Shown piece by piece: positions 24,013 to 31,952 of a stretch of 64,000 nucleotides of DNA. Source of the stretch: an uncultured Bacilli bacterium (GTDB lineage Bacteria > Bacillota_I > Bacilli_A > RF39 > UBA660); NCBI GenBank assembly GCA_934183165.1, contig CAKPRZ010000003.1:1-64000 (forward strand), written 5' to 3'. Each line of letters starts with the position of its first letter. Positions within the stretch are counted from its first letter, which is position 1. Both the position numbers and the translations under genes were made by a program. A model generated the notes under the pieces. That model made no database searches, was not told where the DNA came from, and saw nothing but the letters and a program-made list of their open reading frames with translations.

Positions 24013-24456
24013 CTAATTTTTTAATACCATTTCTTCATAACTAGACAAAATAGATTCATTTATCGCCATTAATTCATCTTCTTTTGTAACACTATTAAGT
24101 AAAATATCATATTGTTCTAGATTTCTATTGAATTCTTCATTTGATATATGCATTTCCTTAATTACCGTTTTTACTCCTTTTTGTTCATATACTTTTTTTA
24201 ATTTTTGAGCATTTTTTATTTTTGTTGTCATAGCAACATAAACATAATTTAAATTATTTGAGTTCACAGTTACATGTGATCCAATATTTTTTAAAGATTC
24301 TTTTAAAGATTTATCGTCTTTATAAACACCACTTTGTAAAAAATAGCAATTATACTTTGGAGTATTATTATTGTTATAGAATGCATATACTATCCTAGCT
24401 GATATAAATCCTAGAAAAATCGTTAATAATAATGGAAAAATAAATTTTGCTTTCAT
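24013..24456 (-). CDS. Membrane protein with SPOR-like domain (SpoIIB-like by context)
   Basis: This 147-residue protein has an N-terminal membrane helix (about residues 5-26). A short linker follows, then a segment NCYFLQSGVYKDDKSLKESL ... YVYVAMTTKIKNAQKLKKVY that has the length and pattern of a SPOR peptidoglycan-binding domain, and then a helical tail. In Bacillus subtilis a SPOR-domain protein, SpoIIB, is encoded near radC and mreBCD. The same position here suggests a role in septal or engulfment membranes, but this is context-based. The homology is weak at sequence level. Confidence 0.6.
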   Translation of the reverse strand: MKAKFIFPLLLTIFLGFISARIVYAFYNNNNTPKYNCYFLQSGVYKDDKSLKESLKNIGSHVTVNSNNLNYVYVAMTTKIKNAQKLKKVYEQKGVKTVIKEMHISNEEFNRNLEQYDILLNSVTKEDELMAINESILSSYEEMVLKN

Positions 24457-24550
24457 AAAATCACCATATATATAATAATTGATATCAAGTAAAAAATATG
24501 TCGAAATTGTTATTTAACCCTTTTATATTTTAAATAGTTAGGAAGATCTT

Positions 24551-25108
24551 ATGAAAAAATATTATCTTGGTATATCTACCGATAAAAATGAGATTTATAG
24601 TGTAATGATCGATAGGAAAAAAAATATAATTTGGAAAAAACATTTCCATGAAGAGAACAATATAATGTATCTAGTTAAAAAGATGTTCTTATGTATCGAT
24701 AAAGAGTTAAAAGTTTCAAATTATAAAATTATTAATATTGGTGTAGTTGGTAGATATAGTAATATTCTCAAGGTGTTTTTACATACTAATACAATAAACA
24801 CAACTACATACGCTCTACTCATTGGTATTTTAAATCAATATCCAAATACTAAATTAATTACTATATTTGATAACAATAAAATAATATCTTTTAACATTAA
24901 AAGGAGAAAAATAATTAATTATAATGAATTTAAATATGATTACATTGCAATAAAAAAAGAATTGATCCCTATTATCCTTATTGGTAACAATTCTAAAATA
25001 ATAAAATTAAATAGACTTCATTTCTTTAAAGCAATAGGAATGAGTATTATTGCATATAAATCAAAATCTATTACAACGCTTAACTTTAATACATTAAAAA
25101 AGGAATAA
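24551..25108 (+). CDS. Orphan protein, possibly a degenerate ASKHA-fold protein
   Basis: I do not recognise this 185-residue protein. The start KYYLGISTDKNEIYSVMID followed by INIGVVGRYSNI resembles the first beta-strands of the actin/hexokinase-like ATPase fold, but phosphate-binding Gly and Asp residues are not clear, so ATP binding is doubtful. It is basic and rich in Ile, Asn and Lys, with no signal peptide. It is transcribed divergently from the SPOR/radC cluster and ends at a bidirectional terminator. GGAAG lies before the ATG. Confidence 0.55.
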   Translation: MKKYYLGISTDKNEIYSVMIDRKKNIIWKKHFHEENNIMYLVKKMFLCIDKELKVSNYKIINIGVVGRYSNILKVFLHTNTINTTTYALLIGILNQYPNTKLITIFDNNKIISFNIKRRKIINYNEFKYDYIAIKKELIPIILIGNNSKIIKLNRLHFFKAIGMSIIAYKSKSITTLNFNTLKKE

Positions 25109-25123
25109 AAACGTTTTTATTCC
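25102..25123. terminator. Bidirectional terminator
   Basis: A perfect 22-base palindrome (each half GGAATAAAAAC) overlaps the stop codons of the two convergent genes. Confidence 0.7.
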
Positions 25124-25695
25124 TCTGGTGTAACATCTATTATTTTATTTTTTATTTCTTTAGTTTTAACTTTAATAAATATTGTATCCGCTAAATCAAA
25201 CAATACATATACAATTATTAGTATTCCTATTGTTCTAGTAACTAATACAGCTCCTTTAAATGGATTTGTAATAAGCAATACTCCGCCTATTAATATGACA
25301 ATTGCAAAAATAAAAGTTACTAACCAAGATTCATATTTATTATCTCTTAATTGCATAGATATTTGTATTTTATTTACACTATTAATAATCATCCATACTC
25401 CAGTTAAAACAGGAATCAATGTTGCTAATAAATCTTTATTAATTATTATTATAATACCAGCTACAACACTAAATATTCCATACATCAACCCAATGCTAGA
25501 AAAGAAAGATTCTGCTTTGTATCTAAAATAATTAACTATTGGAAATATTCCTATTATAATCAATAAACATCCAATAAAAATTGATACAGTTTTTATTACA
25601 CTATCTGTTTGAAAAACTAAGAATAATCCAAATACTAAAAATAATAAAGATGATATTATTGACATTCTATAAATCCTTTTAAATAAATTTTCCAT
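25117..25695 (-). CDS. HdeD/DUF308-family membrane protein
   Basis: This 192-residue protein has six hydrophobic helices in three similar pairs (for example FLVFGLFLVF, GIFSVVAGIIIII, FIFAIVILIGGVLLI), the repeating pattern of HdeD-like DUF308 proteins. HdeD is linked to acid resistance in Escherichia coli, but in Gram-positive bacteria the role is unknown. The charged C-terminus KTKEIKNK is probably cytoplasmic. It is a single gene between convergent and divergent neighbours. Confidence 0.8.
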   Translation of the reverse strand: MENLFKRIYRMSIISSLLFLVFGLFLVFQTDSVIKTVSIFIGCLLIIIGIFPIVNYFRYKAESFFSSIGLMYGIFSVVAGIIIIINKDLLATLIPVLTGVWMIINSVNKIQISMQLRDNKYESWLVTFIFAIVILIGGVLLITNPFKGAVLVTRTIGILIIVYVLFDLADTIFIKVKTKEIKNKIIDVTPEE

Positions 25696-25732
25696 TTTTT
25701 ACCTTCTTTCTAATAAGATTATATCACATTTT

Positions 25733-26803
25733 TTAAATTGAGTTAATAAAACCTTTCAAAGATATACCCTTACTTATTCTTACCCTAGGTAATTGTAATT
25801 TATCCATTCCTTTATAAACTTTTCCATATTTTGTTGTAAATGCAAGTTTAAATTTAGATGCTTTCATTATTTTTAGTGTTGAAGAAGTTACATCACCATA
25901 AGGATATGCAAGAGCATCACTAGTTTGTAAAATTGAAATTGATTGATTTAAATCCGCAAGTCCCTTTTCATAACTAATGCATCTAAATAATCCACCATGA
26001 CCACCACTACAACCACCACGGTGCATATTGTGGGTATGTGATTGAAAAGATATATATTCACTTTTATATTTAGTAAACTTGGTACCTGCTTCCTTACTAG
26101 TAATAATAAACGCTGTTGCTGGTACTTTATATTTTTCAAGAAGTGGAATTGCTTTTTCAAATAAACTATCATGGCCATCATCTATTGTAATAACTACACT
26201 CTTTTTTGGAAGAGTTATTTTGCCATCAACAAAATTGTATACTTCTTGCCACGTAGGAAAATAATAATTGTTTTCTTTTAAATATTTAAGTTGTGATTCA
26301 AATGATGATACATCTTGCCAATTACTATTTTTACCAGATTCTCCCTTGCTTGAATCATAAAAATAATGATACATCAAGACAGCTAATCCTGTTTTCTTTG
26401 TATTGCTTTTTGATGATGAATTTGAAGCTTTTTTAATTTCTTTTTTCTTTACTATTACTTTTCTAACAACACTAGTTAAATTACCCGCATTATCACTAAC
26501 TTTATACTCTACTTCATAGTTACCAATAGAATCTTTAATGTTGTTTGTAACTATAACTTTTGAAGTAATATCTCCATCTTTATCGTCAACTGCAGTATAA
26601 CCCAGTTCCACATATTTATCACCAATAGTTATTGTTACTTCTCGATTACCCTTTAATGTTATAATCGGAGATACTTTATCTACTTCAACTATCTTTTCTG
26701 GTGCTTTTTCAATTTTTTTGCTTTTTTTACCAATCATTATAAAAGAAAAAATCAATACAGATAAAATAACCACTATAAACAATATTCTTTTTATATTCTT
26801 CAT
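25733..26803 (-). CDS. Secreted polysaccharide deacetylase (NodB) with Ig-like domain
   Basis: This protein of about 356 residues has a membrane anchor (about residues 5-22) and then a DUF5011-type immunoglobulin-like domain (SPIITLKGNREVTITIG ... KVSDNAGNLTSVV). A NodB domain follows, with TIDDGHDS carrying the metal Asp pair and SHTHNMH carrying the His ligands. LAYPYGD and the late LQLPRVRI motif are also typical. It should remove acetyl groups from N-acetyl sugars of the wall or a surface glycan. The cysteine/glycine-rich insert RGGCSGGHGGLFRC after the His motif is unusual. The start at 26803 has AAGG eight bases upstream. Confidence 0.9.
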   Translation of the reverse strand: MKNIKRILFIVVILSVLIFSFIMIGKKSKKIEKAPEKIVEVDKVSPIITLKGNREVTITIGDKYVELGYTAVDDKDGDITSKVIVTNNIKDSIGNYEVEYKVSDNAGNLTSVVRKVIVKKKEIKKASNSSSKSNTKKTGLAVLMYHYFYDSSKGESGKNSNWQDVSSFESQLKYLKENNYYFPTWQEVYNFVDGKITLPKKSVVITIDDGHDSLFEKAIPLLEKYKVPATAFIITSKEAGTKFTKYKSEYISFQSHTHNMHRGGCSGGHGGLFRCISYEKGLADLNQSISILQTSDALAYPYGDVTSSTLKIMKASKFKLAFTTKYGKVYKGMDKLQLPRVRISKGISLKGFINSI

Positions 26804-26860
26804 TCTACTCACCTTATTTATTATATCATCTTATTTTTCTTAAGTCTATTTATAAGCATT

Positions 26861-26885
26861 TAAAAAGCCAGCTCAAGCTGACTAA
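26861..26885 (-). terminator. Terminator of the DacF-like gene
   Basis: AGCCAGCTC pairs with the complementary arm ending GCTGACT (one wobble) and is followed by TTTTTA on the minus strand, overlapping the stop codon. Confidence 0.75.
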
Positions 26886-28027
26886 TTAGTTCCTATTATT
26901 AAGTTCTTAAATGTATTTAAAAATAATTTTATATAATTCATGTTTGTTACATCTTCTTTTATAATTGCATTTACTTCTAATATTTTTTTATCTCCTGATT
27001 TTACAAAGATTTTTCCAACCACACTATTTTTTTTCATCGGTAATTTAAGCGAGTCTAATTTTAGACTTACATTATAACTTATACTTGCATCAGATTTTTT
27101 TCCTAATACTGTTATATCTTTTTCTGGATAAACTTTAATCTCTTTTTTACTTGCTTTATCTATTCTAAGCAATCCCACATTATCATCTTTACTTTTTACT
27201 AAATCAACTTTATATAAATTAAAACCATAATCTAAAAGTTCCATTGTTTCGGAATTTCTTTCTTTTCCACTATTTTCTCCTAATACAACAGCTATTAACC
27301 TCATATTATCTCTTTTTGCAGTTACAGCCATACAATATTTAGCAGCATCTGTAAAACCAGTTTTCAAACCATCAGCGCCTTGATAAAATCTAACTAATTT
27401 ATTAGTATTAACTAGCCAAAATTTATTTGGCTTATCTACTCTTAAATAATCTTCATAAACACTTGAAAACTCTAGTATTTGTTCATGCTTTAAAAGTTCT
27501 TTAGCAATCATTGCCATATCATATGCTGTTGAATAATGTCCATCTTCATCTAAACCAGTACAATTTTTAAAAAATGTATTCTTTAATCCTAAATCTTTTA
27601 CTTTTTGATTCATCATTTTTACAAACTTTTCCTCTGTACCTGCAATTCTCTCAGCCATGGCAACGGTTGCATCATTACCACTTGCCATAGTTATCCCTTT
27701 CATCAAATCTCTAACAGTCATTGCTTCGCCTGTTTGTAAATATATTTGACTTCCACCCATACCAGATGCATTACTACTAGCTATTACTTTTTCATCCCAT
27801 TTAAGATTACCATTTTCAATGTTTTCTAAAATAATAATTTGTGCTACCATTTTAGTCATTGAAGCAACTGCAACTTTATCATCCTTATTTTTTTCAAATA
27901 GTATTGTCCCACTATTTGAATCGATTAAAATACCACTTCCTGCATTTTTAATAAGTGTATTTTCTTCTGCATAAACTTTTACTGTTACTAATAAAAACAT
28001 AATCATAAAAAATAAAACTTTTTTCAT
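26882..28027 (-). CDS. Serine-type D-Ala-D-Ala carboxypeptidase (DacF/PBP5 family)
   Basis: This 381-residue protein has a signal peptide (cleaved near KVYAEE). The three penicillin-binding motifs are SMTK (active Ser), SGND and KTGF, followed by a C-terminal beta domain and an amphipathic tail for membrane attachment. It trims the terminal D-alanine of wall pentapeptides outside the cell. Length and layout match DacA/DacF. It is divergent from a VanY-like carboxypeptidase, so two D,D-carboxypeptidases share one intergenic control region. Confidence 0.95.
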   Translation of the reverse strand: MKKVLFFMIMFLLVTVKVYAEENTLIKNAGSGILIDSNSGTILFEKNKDDKVAVASMTKMVAQIIILENIENGNLKWDEKVIASSNASGMGGSQIYLQTGEAMTVRDLMKGITMASGNDATVAMAERIAGTEEKFVKMMNQKVKDLGLKNTFFKNCTGLDEDGHYSTAYDMAMIAKELLKHEQILEFSSVYEDYLRVDKPNKFWLVNTNKLVRFYQGADGLKTGFTDAAKYCMAVTAKRDNMRLIAVVLGENSGKERNSETMELLDYGFNLYKVDLVKSKDDNVGLLRIDKASKKEIKVYPEKDITVLGKKSDASISYNVSLKLDSLKLPMKKNSVVGKIFVKSGDKKILEVNAIIKEDVTNMNYIKLFLNTFKNLIIGTN

Positions 28028-28105
28028 TTACTCACCCTAATAACTATTATGTTAAATATTAAATATATATAACAAATTTAGACATATTATTAACTGAGGT
28101 GAATA

Positions 28106-28891
28106 ATGAAAAAAATAATAATTATCATTTTGGCAATAATAATTGTCATAAGTTTTTTTCTAACAAAACCATTTTCTAAGAAAAATAATATCGATAATGA
28201 CCAACTATCACAAAGTAAGTATTATAAAAGTGAAAATAAAGAAAGATATAATCAATATAGAATTAACAATCCTACCAAAGATATAATGCAAGTTATAATA
28301 GAAGTAAATATTGGACTAGATAAAACTTTTTACACTAATACAAAGGAAATAAAAATTCCTAGTAGTTCATTGGTTTTAGTAAACAAGTTCAATTTTTTAA
28401 ATTCTACTTATGTTCCTGATGATTTAGTAAAAGTAGATTATACTTCTATAAGAAGAGATGCTTATGATGATTTTGTTGAAATGAAGAAAGAAATGGCTAA
28501 AAACGATTTATACATTGTAGCAGTATCGGGCTATAGAAGTTATTCTTATCAAGAACGTTTATATAATAAATATGTAAGAATAGATGGAATGGAAAATGCA
28601 GATCGTTATTCAGCTAGAGCTGGATTTTCAGAGCATCAAACAGGATTAGCCATAGATGTAAGCAATGGAAAGTTACCATATACAAGTTTTGAAAAAACAA
28701 AAGAATTTACCTGGATGATAAACAATTGTTATAAGTATGGTTTTATATTGAGATATCCAAAAGATAAAGAAAATATTACTGGTTACATCTATGAATCATG
28801 GCATTTTAGATATGTTGGAACAGAAGCAGCTTCATACATAAAAAAACACAATATTACATTTGATGAATATTATGTTATGTTTATTGACTGA
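28106..28891 (+). CDS. VanY-like M15 zinc D,D-carboxypeptidase
   Basis: This 261-residue protein has an N-terminal membrane helix and a C-terminal M15B domain. SGYRSYSYQ, the zinc motif AGFSEHQTGLAIDV (His and Asp ligands) and ESWHFRYVG (His ligand) are all present. It removes terminal D-Ala from wall precursors. It ends in TGA and overlaps the convergent PrsW gene by 22 bases. A role in glycopeptide resistance is not implied; such genes are common for wall maturation. Confidence 0.93.
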   Translation: MKKIIIIILAIIIVISFFLTKPFSKKNNIDNDQLSQSKYYKSENKERYNQYRINNPTKDIMQVIIEVNIGLDKTFYTNTKEIKIPSSSLVLVNKFNFLNSTYVPDDLVKVDYTSIRRDAYDDFVEMKKEMAKNDLYIVAVSGYRSYSYQERLYNKYVRIDGMENADRYSARAGFSEHQTGLAIDVSNGKLPYTSFEKTKEFTWMINNCYKYGFILRYPKDKENITGYIYESWHFRYVGTEAASYIKKHNITFDEYYVMFID

Positions 28892-29682
28892 TTAACATTT
28901 TTAGGATTGGAACTACCACATTTACTACAAAAATTACCTTCTATAATACTTCCACAATTAGGACAATAAATTATCTCTTTTTTAACTAGATTATTTTCTA
29001 CCCTGGCAAATTGTTTTACTTTCTTTATACCATTAATATATAAATATATTATTAATGCAAAAAAGATAAGTAAAAAAATAATTTTTTGAGATAATAGACA
29101 AAAATCAAATAAACCATGTAACAAACTTGGAACAAGCAAACTATAAACAAAATATTTAGTTGCTTTTTTCTTATCATTATTTAATGACGTTAGCTTGCTT
29201 AAGCCTAAATAATATCCCATAGTTATTCCATAAAAAGCGTGAGCAGGAACAGACAAAATACTTCTTAATATAGCTGTTGTTATTCCATTTACTAAAACGT
29301 ATAATACATTTTCAAAAGTAGCAAAGCCAAGAGCCACAAAACTGGCATAGACAATAGAATCATACATTTGATCAAATTCTTTATTATTCCAAATCACAAT
29401 ATAATTAAGAATCCATTTTGAAAATTCTTCTACAAGTCCAATTTGGACAAATGTATATAAGATTAAAATTATGTAATTATCTTTCTTAACATCACTTAAA
29501 TCAAATCCAAAAGATTTTATAGTCGCAGTAATACAAAGAGTTAAAAAGCAAGATAAAATTCCCATTCCAAATAAACTAATTAATAACTTTGTTGGCTCTT
29601 TATCTTTATCATTTTTATTTACTAAAAATATAATTACAGCAGACGGCACTATAGCTAATAATAACAATAATAAGTAATACAT
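28870..29682 (-). CDS. PrsW-family intramembrane metalloprotease with C-terminal zinc ribbon
   Basis: This 270-residue protein has about eight membrane helices. PrsW motifs are visible: GLVEEFSKW (Glu-Glu pair), SVPAHAFYGITMGYYLG and SLLHGLFDF. PrsW proteases start the destruction of anti-sigma factors in Bacillus. The C-terminal extension CPNCGSIIEGNFCSKCGS is a two-CxxC zinc ribbon, placed in the cytoplasm, which could recruit a partner. It lies eight bases downstream of the pdp gene. The substrate is unknown; no sigma/anti-sigma pair is next to it. Confidence 0.88.
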   Translation of the reverse strand: MYYLLLLLLAIVPSAVIIFLVNKNDKDKEPTKLLISLFGMGILSCFLTLCITATIKSFGFDLSDVKKDNYIILILYTFVQIGLVEEFSKWILNYIVIWNNKEFDQMYDSIVYASFVALGFATFENVLYVLVNGITTAILRSILSVPAHAFYGITMGYYLGLSKLTSLNNDKKKATKYFVYSLLVPSLLHGLFDFCLLSQKIIFLLIFFALIIYLYINGIKKVKQFARVENNLVKKEIIYCPNCGSIIEGNFCSKCGSSNPKNVNQSINIT

Positions 29683-29690
29683 AACCTCTC

Positions 29691-30929
29691 CTAATTAATT
29701 ACGAAACTATCTAACACTTCTTTTTCTGTGAATTTAGAATTATCATTTATATATAAATAGCATAAAACATCATTTACATTTACATATGACCCTAAAGTTT
29801 TATTTAAAACAATACCAACTGTATAGTCTATTTTATCATCTTTAGTAAGTCTACCAGCACCAAGATCACGCGCAATAATTCCTATCTTATAAGCATCTAT
29901 TTTATCTATAATACCACTTTTGGTACTTTTTACTTCTACTACTTTATCACTAACTTTTAATTTGCCCAAATCACCATTTTGACTAATTATTAACTCCACT
30001 AATTTATTTAAAGCTTTTTTAGATTTTAATACTTCCTCTACTTCTTTTGATGCTTCTTCTGTTGATATTTGTTTAGCCATACTAACCAAGTTAGTTGCTA
30101 GAATAGTGCAAACATGTGATAAATAATTACTAACTTTACCATCTAATATATCAAAAGCTTCTAATACTTCTAGGCTGTTTCCAATATTTTTTCCAAGAGG
30201 TACATCCATATCTGTCATAATAGTTCTAACTTCTCTATTATATTTTTTTCCAATCTTAATCATTAATTGACTTAATCTTTTAGCGTTAGTACTGTTTTTT
30301 ATCAAGGCTCCACTTCCAACTTTAATATCTACCAATATTTTATCAGCACCACTTGCTATTTTTTTACTCATGATACTAACAGCTATCAAAGGAATAGATT
30401 CAACTGTTGCTGTAACGTCCCTTAAAGCATAAACTTTCTTATCAAGTGGAGTTAAATTAGCAGTTTGGCTTGATATTGCGACACCTATTTTATTTAATTG
30501 ATTAATAAATTCCTCAGTTGTTAAATTAACGTTAAATCCACCGATACTTTCAAGTTTATCAATAGTTCCACCGGTAAAGCCTAAACCCTTACCACTCATT
30601 TTGGCCATTTTAACCCCACAAGCAGCTACTATTGGAGCAACAACAAGCGTTGTTTTATCACCAACTCCACCAGTTGAGTGTTTATCAACCTTCACTCCAT
30701 CCACTTTCGATAAATCAAGTATTTCTCCACTTTTTATAAAGATATCTGTCAAATTAAATATTTCAGAGTCAGTCATATCATTAATACAAATTGCCATTAA
30801 AAGTGATGACATTTGATAATCTGGAATAGTACCATTCAAATAGCCATTAAAAGCATATTCTAACTCTGCATTAGAAAGTTCTTTTCCTAATCTTTTTAAA
30901 TTTATAATATCGACCATATTAAAATTCAT
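29691..30929 (-). CDS. pdp: Pyrimidine-nucleoside (thymidine) phosphorylase
   Basis: This protein of about 412 residues cleaves thymidine or uridine with phosphate, giving the base and a sugar 1-phosphate. Signatures VDKHSTGGVGDKTTL (phosphate and nucleoside site), MSGKGLGFTGGTIDKLE and ALRDVTATVESIPLI are all present. The family usual length is about 430, and the C-terminal domain is slightly trimmed. The start at 30929 has AAGGAG nine bases upstream. It is co-directional with the PrsW gene. Confidence 0.95.
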   Translation of the reverse strand: MNFNMVDIINLKRLGKELSNAELEYAFNGYLNGTIPDYQMSSLLMAICINDMTDSEIFNLTDIFIKSGEILDLSKVDGVKVDKHSTGGVGDKTTLVVAPIVAACGVKMAKMSGKGLGFTGGTIDKLESIGGFNVNLTTEEFINQLNKIGVAISSQTANLTPLDKKVYALRDVTATVESIPLIAVSIMSKKIASGADKILVDIKVGSGALIKNSTNAKRLSQLMIKIGKKYNREVRTIMTDMDVPLGKNIGNSLEVLEAFDILDGKVSNYLSHVCTILATNLVSMAKQISTEEASKEVEEVLKSKKALNKLVELIISQNGDLGKLKVSDKVVEVKSTKSGIIDKIDAYKIGIIARDLGAGRLTKDDKIDYTVGIVLNKTLGSYVNVNDVLCYLYINDNSKFTEKEVLDSFVIN

Positions 30930-30963
30930 TAAAACCAACTCCTTATTTTATAAATATTATATC

Positions 30964-30993
30964 AAAAAAAAGAAGAAATAACATAGTTATTTC
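30964..30993 (-). terminator. Terminator of the XRE regulator gene
   Basis: GAAATAAC, a three-base loop and GTTATTTC form an eight-base stem over the stop codon, followed by TTCTTTTTTT on the minus strand. Confidence 0.8.
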
Positions 30994-31343
30994 AATCTTT
31001 TATTAATTAATTCAACAAATCTTTTTGGATCAGTTATTATTTTCTCATATAATATACTGTATTTTCTCATTTCTTTAATGAAATTTATTTCTTCTTTTGA
31101 CATTTTTATGCCATATTCTTCATCATCTTCAGCTACAATTAATAAATCGCAACCAAGTAAATAGTCAACGCTTACTTTAAAAACCTCTGATAAGTCAACT
31201 AAAGTTTCAAGTGATGGTAATCTTGTTCCTTTTTCATAACAACAAATACTAACTTTAGTTACTTTAACTAATTTTCCTAACGCTTCTTGAGTTAAATGAT
31301 TTTCAATTCGCAGTTGCTTTATTCGATTAGCTAATAAGTACAC
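30987..31343 (-). CDS. XRE-family HTH transcriptional regulator
   Basis: This 118-residue protein has an N-terminal Cro/C1-type helix-turn-helix (RIKQLRIENHLTQEALGKLV ... YEKGTRLPSLETLVDL) and a short helical C-terminus. GTG is the likely start, with GGAG upstream. The 130 bases before it contain repeated AATTAGAAA-like elements, which could be its own operators. It lies downstream of a short ssb gene in the same direction. The regulated genes beyond itself are unknown. Confidence 0.9.
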   Translation of the reverse strand: MYLLANRIKQLRIENHLTQEALGKLVKVTKVSICCYEKGTRLPSLETLVDLSEVFKVSVDYLLGCDLLIVAEDDEEYGIKMSKEEINFIKEMRKYSILYEKIITDPKRFVELINKRLK

Positions 31344-31377
31344 AATCTACCACTCTCCAAATTAATTTCATTATAAT

Positions 31378-31475
31378 TAATTAGAAATCAATTAAGTGGC
31401 AAGTTAACTAATTAGAAACCTTTTGGGTTTTACCAATTGGAAAGTAAGTCTATAACATTCTGATTTCTAAATTAC
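31378..31475 (-). promoter_or_regulatory. Cluster of AATTAGAAA-like elements upstream of the XRE gene
   Basis: TAATTAGAAA occurs at about 31378 and 31409, CAATTGGAAA near 31434, and AATTTAGAAA on the opposite strand at about 31464-31474. The copies are about 31 and 25 bases apart, roughly three and two and a half helical turns. They lie between ssb and the XRE gene and could be operator sites for the regulator. This is inference from repetition and position. Confidence 0.4.
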
Positions 31476-31801
31476 TCTGCTTTTTTGTTTGATAAAAATG
31501 TTACTTTTTCAGCAATAATGTCAATAGAATATTTCTTAGTTTTATCTTCTAGTTCTCTTACTTTGCTTTGAATTCTACCTTTTACGCCAACAATATCACC
31601 TTTTTTACAATATTCACTAGTAGATTTAGCAACTCCATCCCATAAAAGGCAATCAACAAAATCTGTTTCATATTCACCATTTATGTTTTTAAAACTTCTA
31701 GGAATAGCTAAAGAAATATACATATATTGTTTATTTTTTTCGCCAGTTTTTAACTGTGGATCTCTAACAAGTCTACCAACTAAAACAATTTGATTAAGCA
31801 T
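31472..31801 (-). CDS. ssb: Short single-stranded DNA-binding protein
   Basis: This 109-residue protein has a single OB fold: NQIVLVGRLVRDPQLK at the N-terminus, FVDCLLWDGVAK in the middle and KGRIQSKV near the end. It lacks the disordered region and acidic DDDIPF-type tail of the main replicative SSB (about 170 residues), so it is probably a second, accessory SSB like Bacillus SsbB, linked there to competence. A very strong AAAGGAGGG site precedes the ATG but lies within a potential hairpin. Confidence 0.93.
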   Translation of the reverse strand: MLNQIVLVGRLVRDPQLKTGEKNKQYMYISLAIPRSFKNINGEYETDFVDCLLWDGVAKSTSEYCKKGDIVGVKGRIQSKVRELEDKTKKYSIDIIAEKVTFLSNKKAE

Positions 31802-31802
31802 T

Positions 31803-31821
31803 CTTCCCTCCTTTCGGGAAG
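31803..31821 (-). promoter_or_regulatory. Hairpin enclosing the ssb ribosome binding site
   Basis: On the minus strand CTTCCC and GGGAAG form a six-base stem around GAAAGGA, so the AAAGGAGGG site spans the loop and one arm. Folding would hide part of the site and could tune translation. It may also be chance. Confidence 0.4.
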
Positions 31822-31887
31822 TACCTTAACACGTTTATATTTTTTACACAAATTGGTATTCTATACTTTTTTAAATCTTTCTTTGAT

Positions 31888-31917
31888 AAAAAAAAGAATT
31901 TTCTATATAAGAAAATC
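31888..31917 (-). terminator. Terminator of the SUF operon
   Basis: GATTTTCT pairs with AGAAAATTC over a short loop and is followed by eight Ts on the minus strand, about 35 bases after the sufB stop. Confidence 0.75.
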
Positions 31918-31952
31918 CTCTATTTTTGATCTTTTTTATTATAATTATTTTT

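Noticed and set aside
26882..28891. Glycopeptide resistance cluster suggested by DacF-like, VanY-like and, further on, VanW genes
   Set aside because: No VanH, VanA/B or VanX ligase and no VanRS pair is present; these carboxypeptidases and VanW are common in Firmicutes without resistance.
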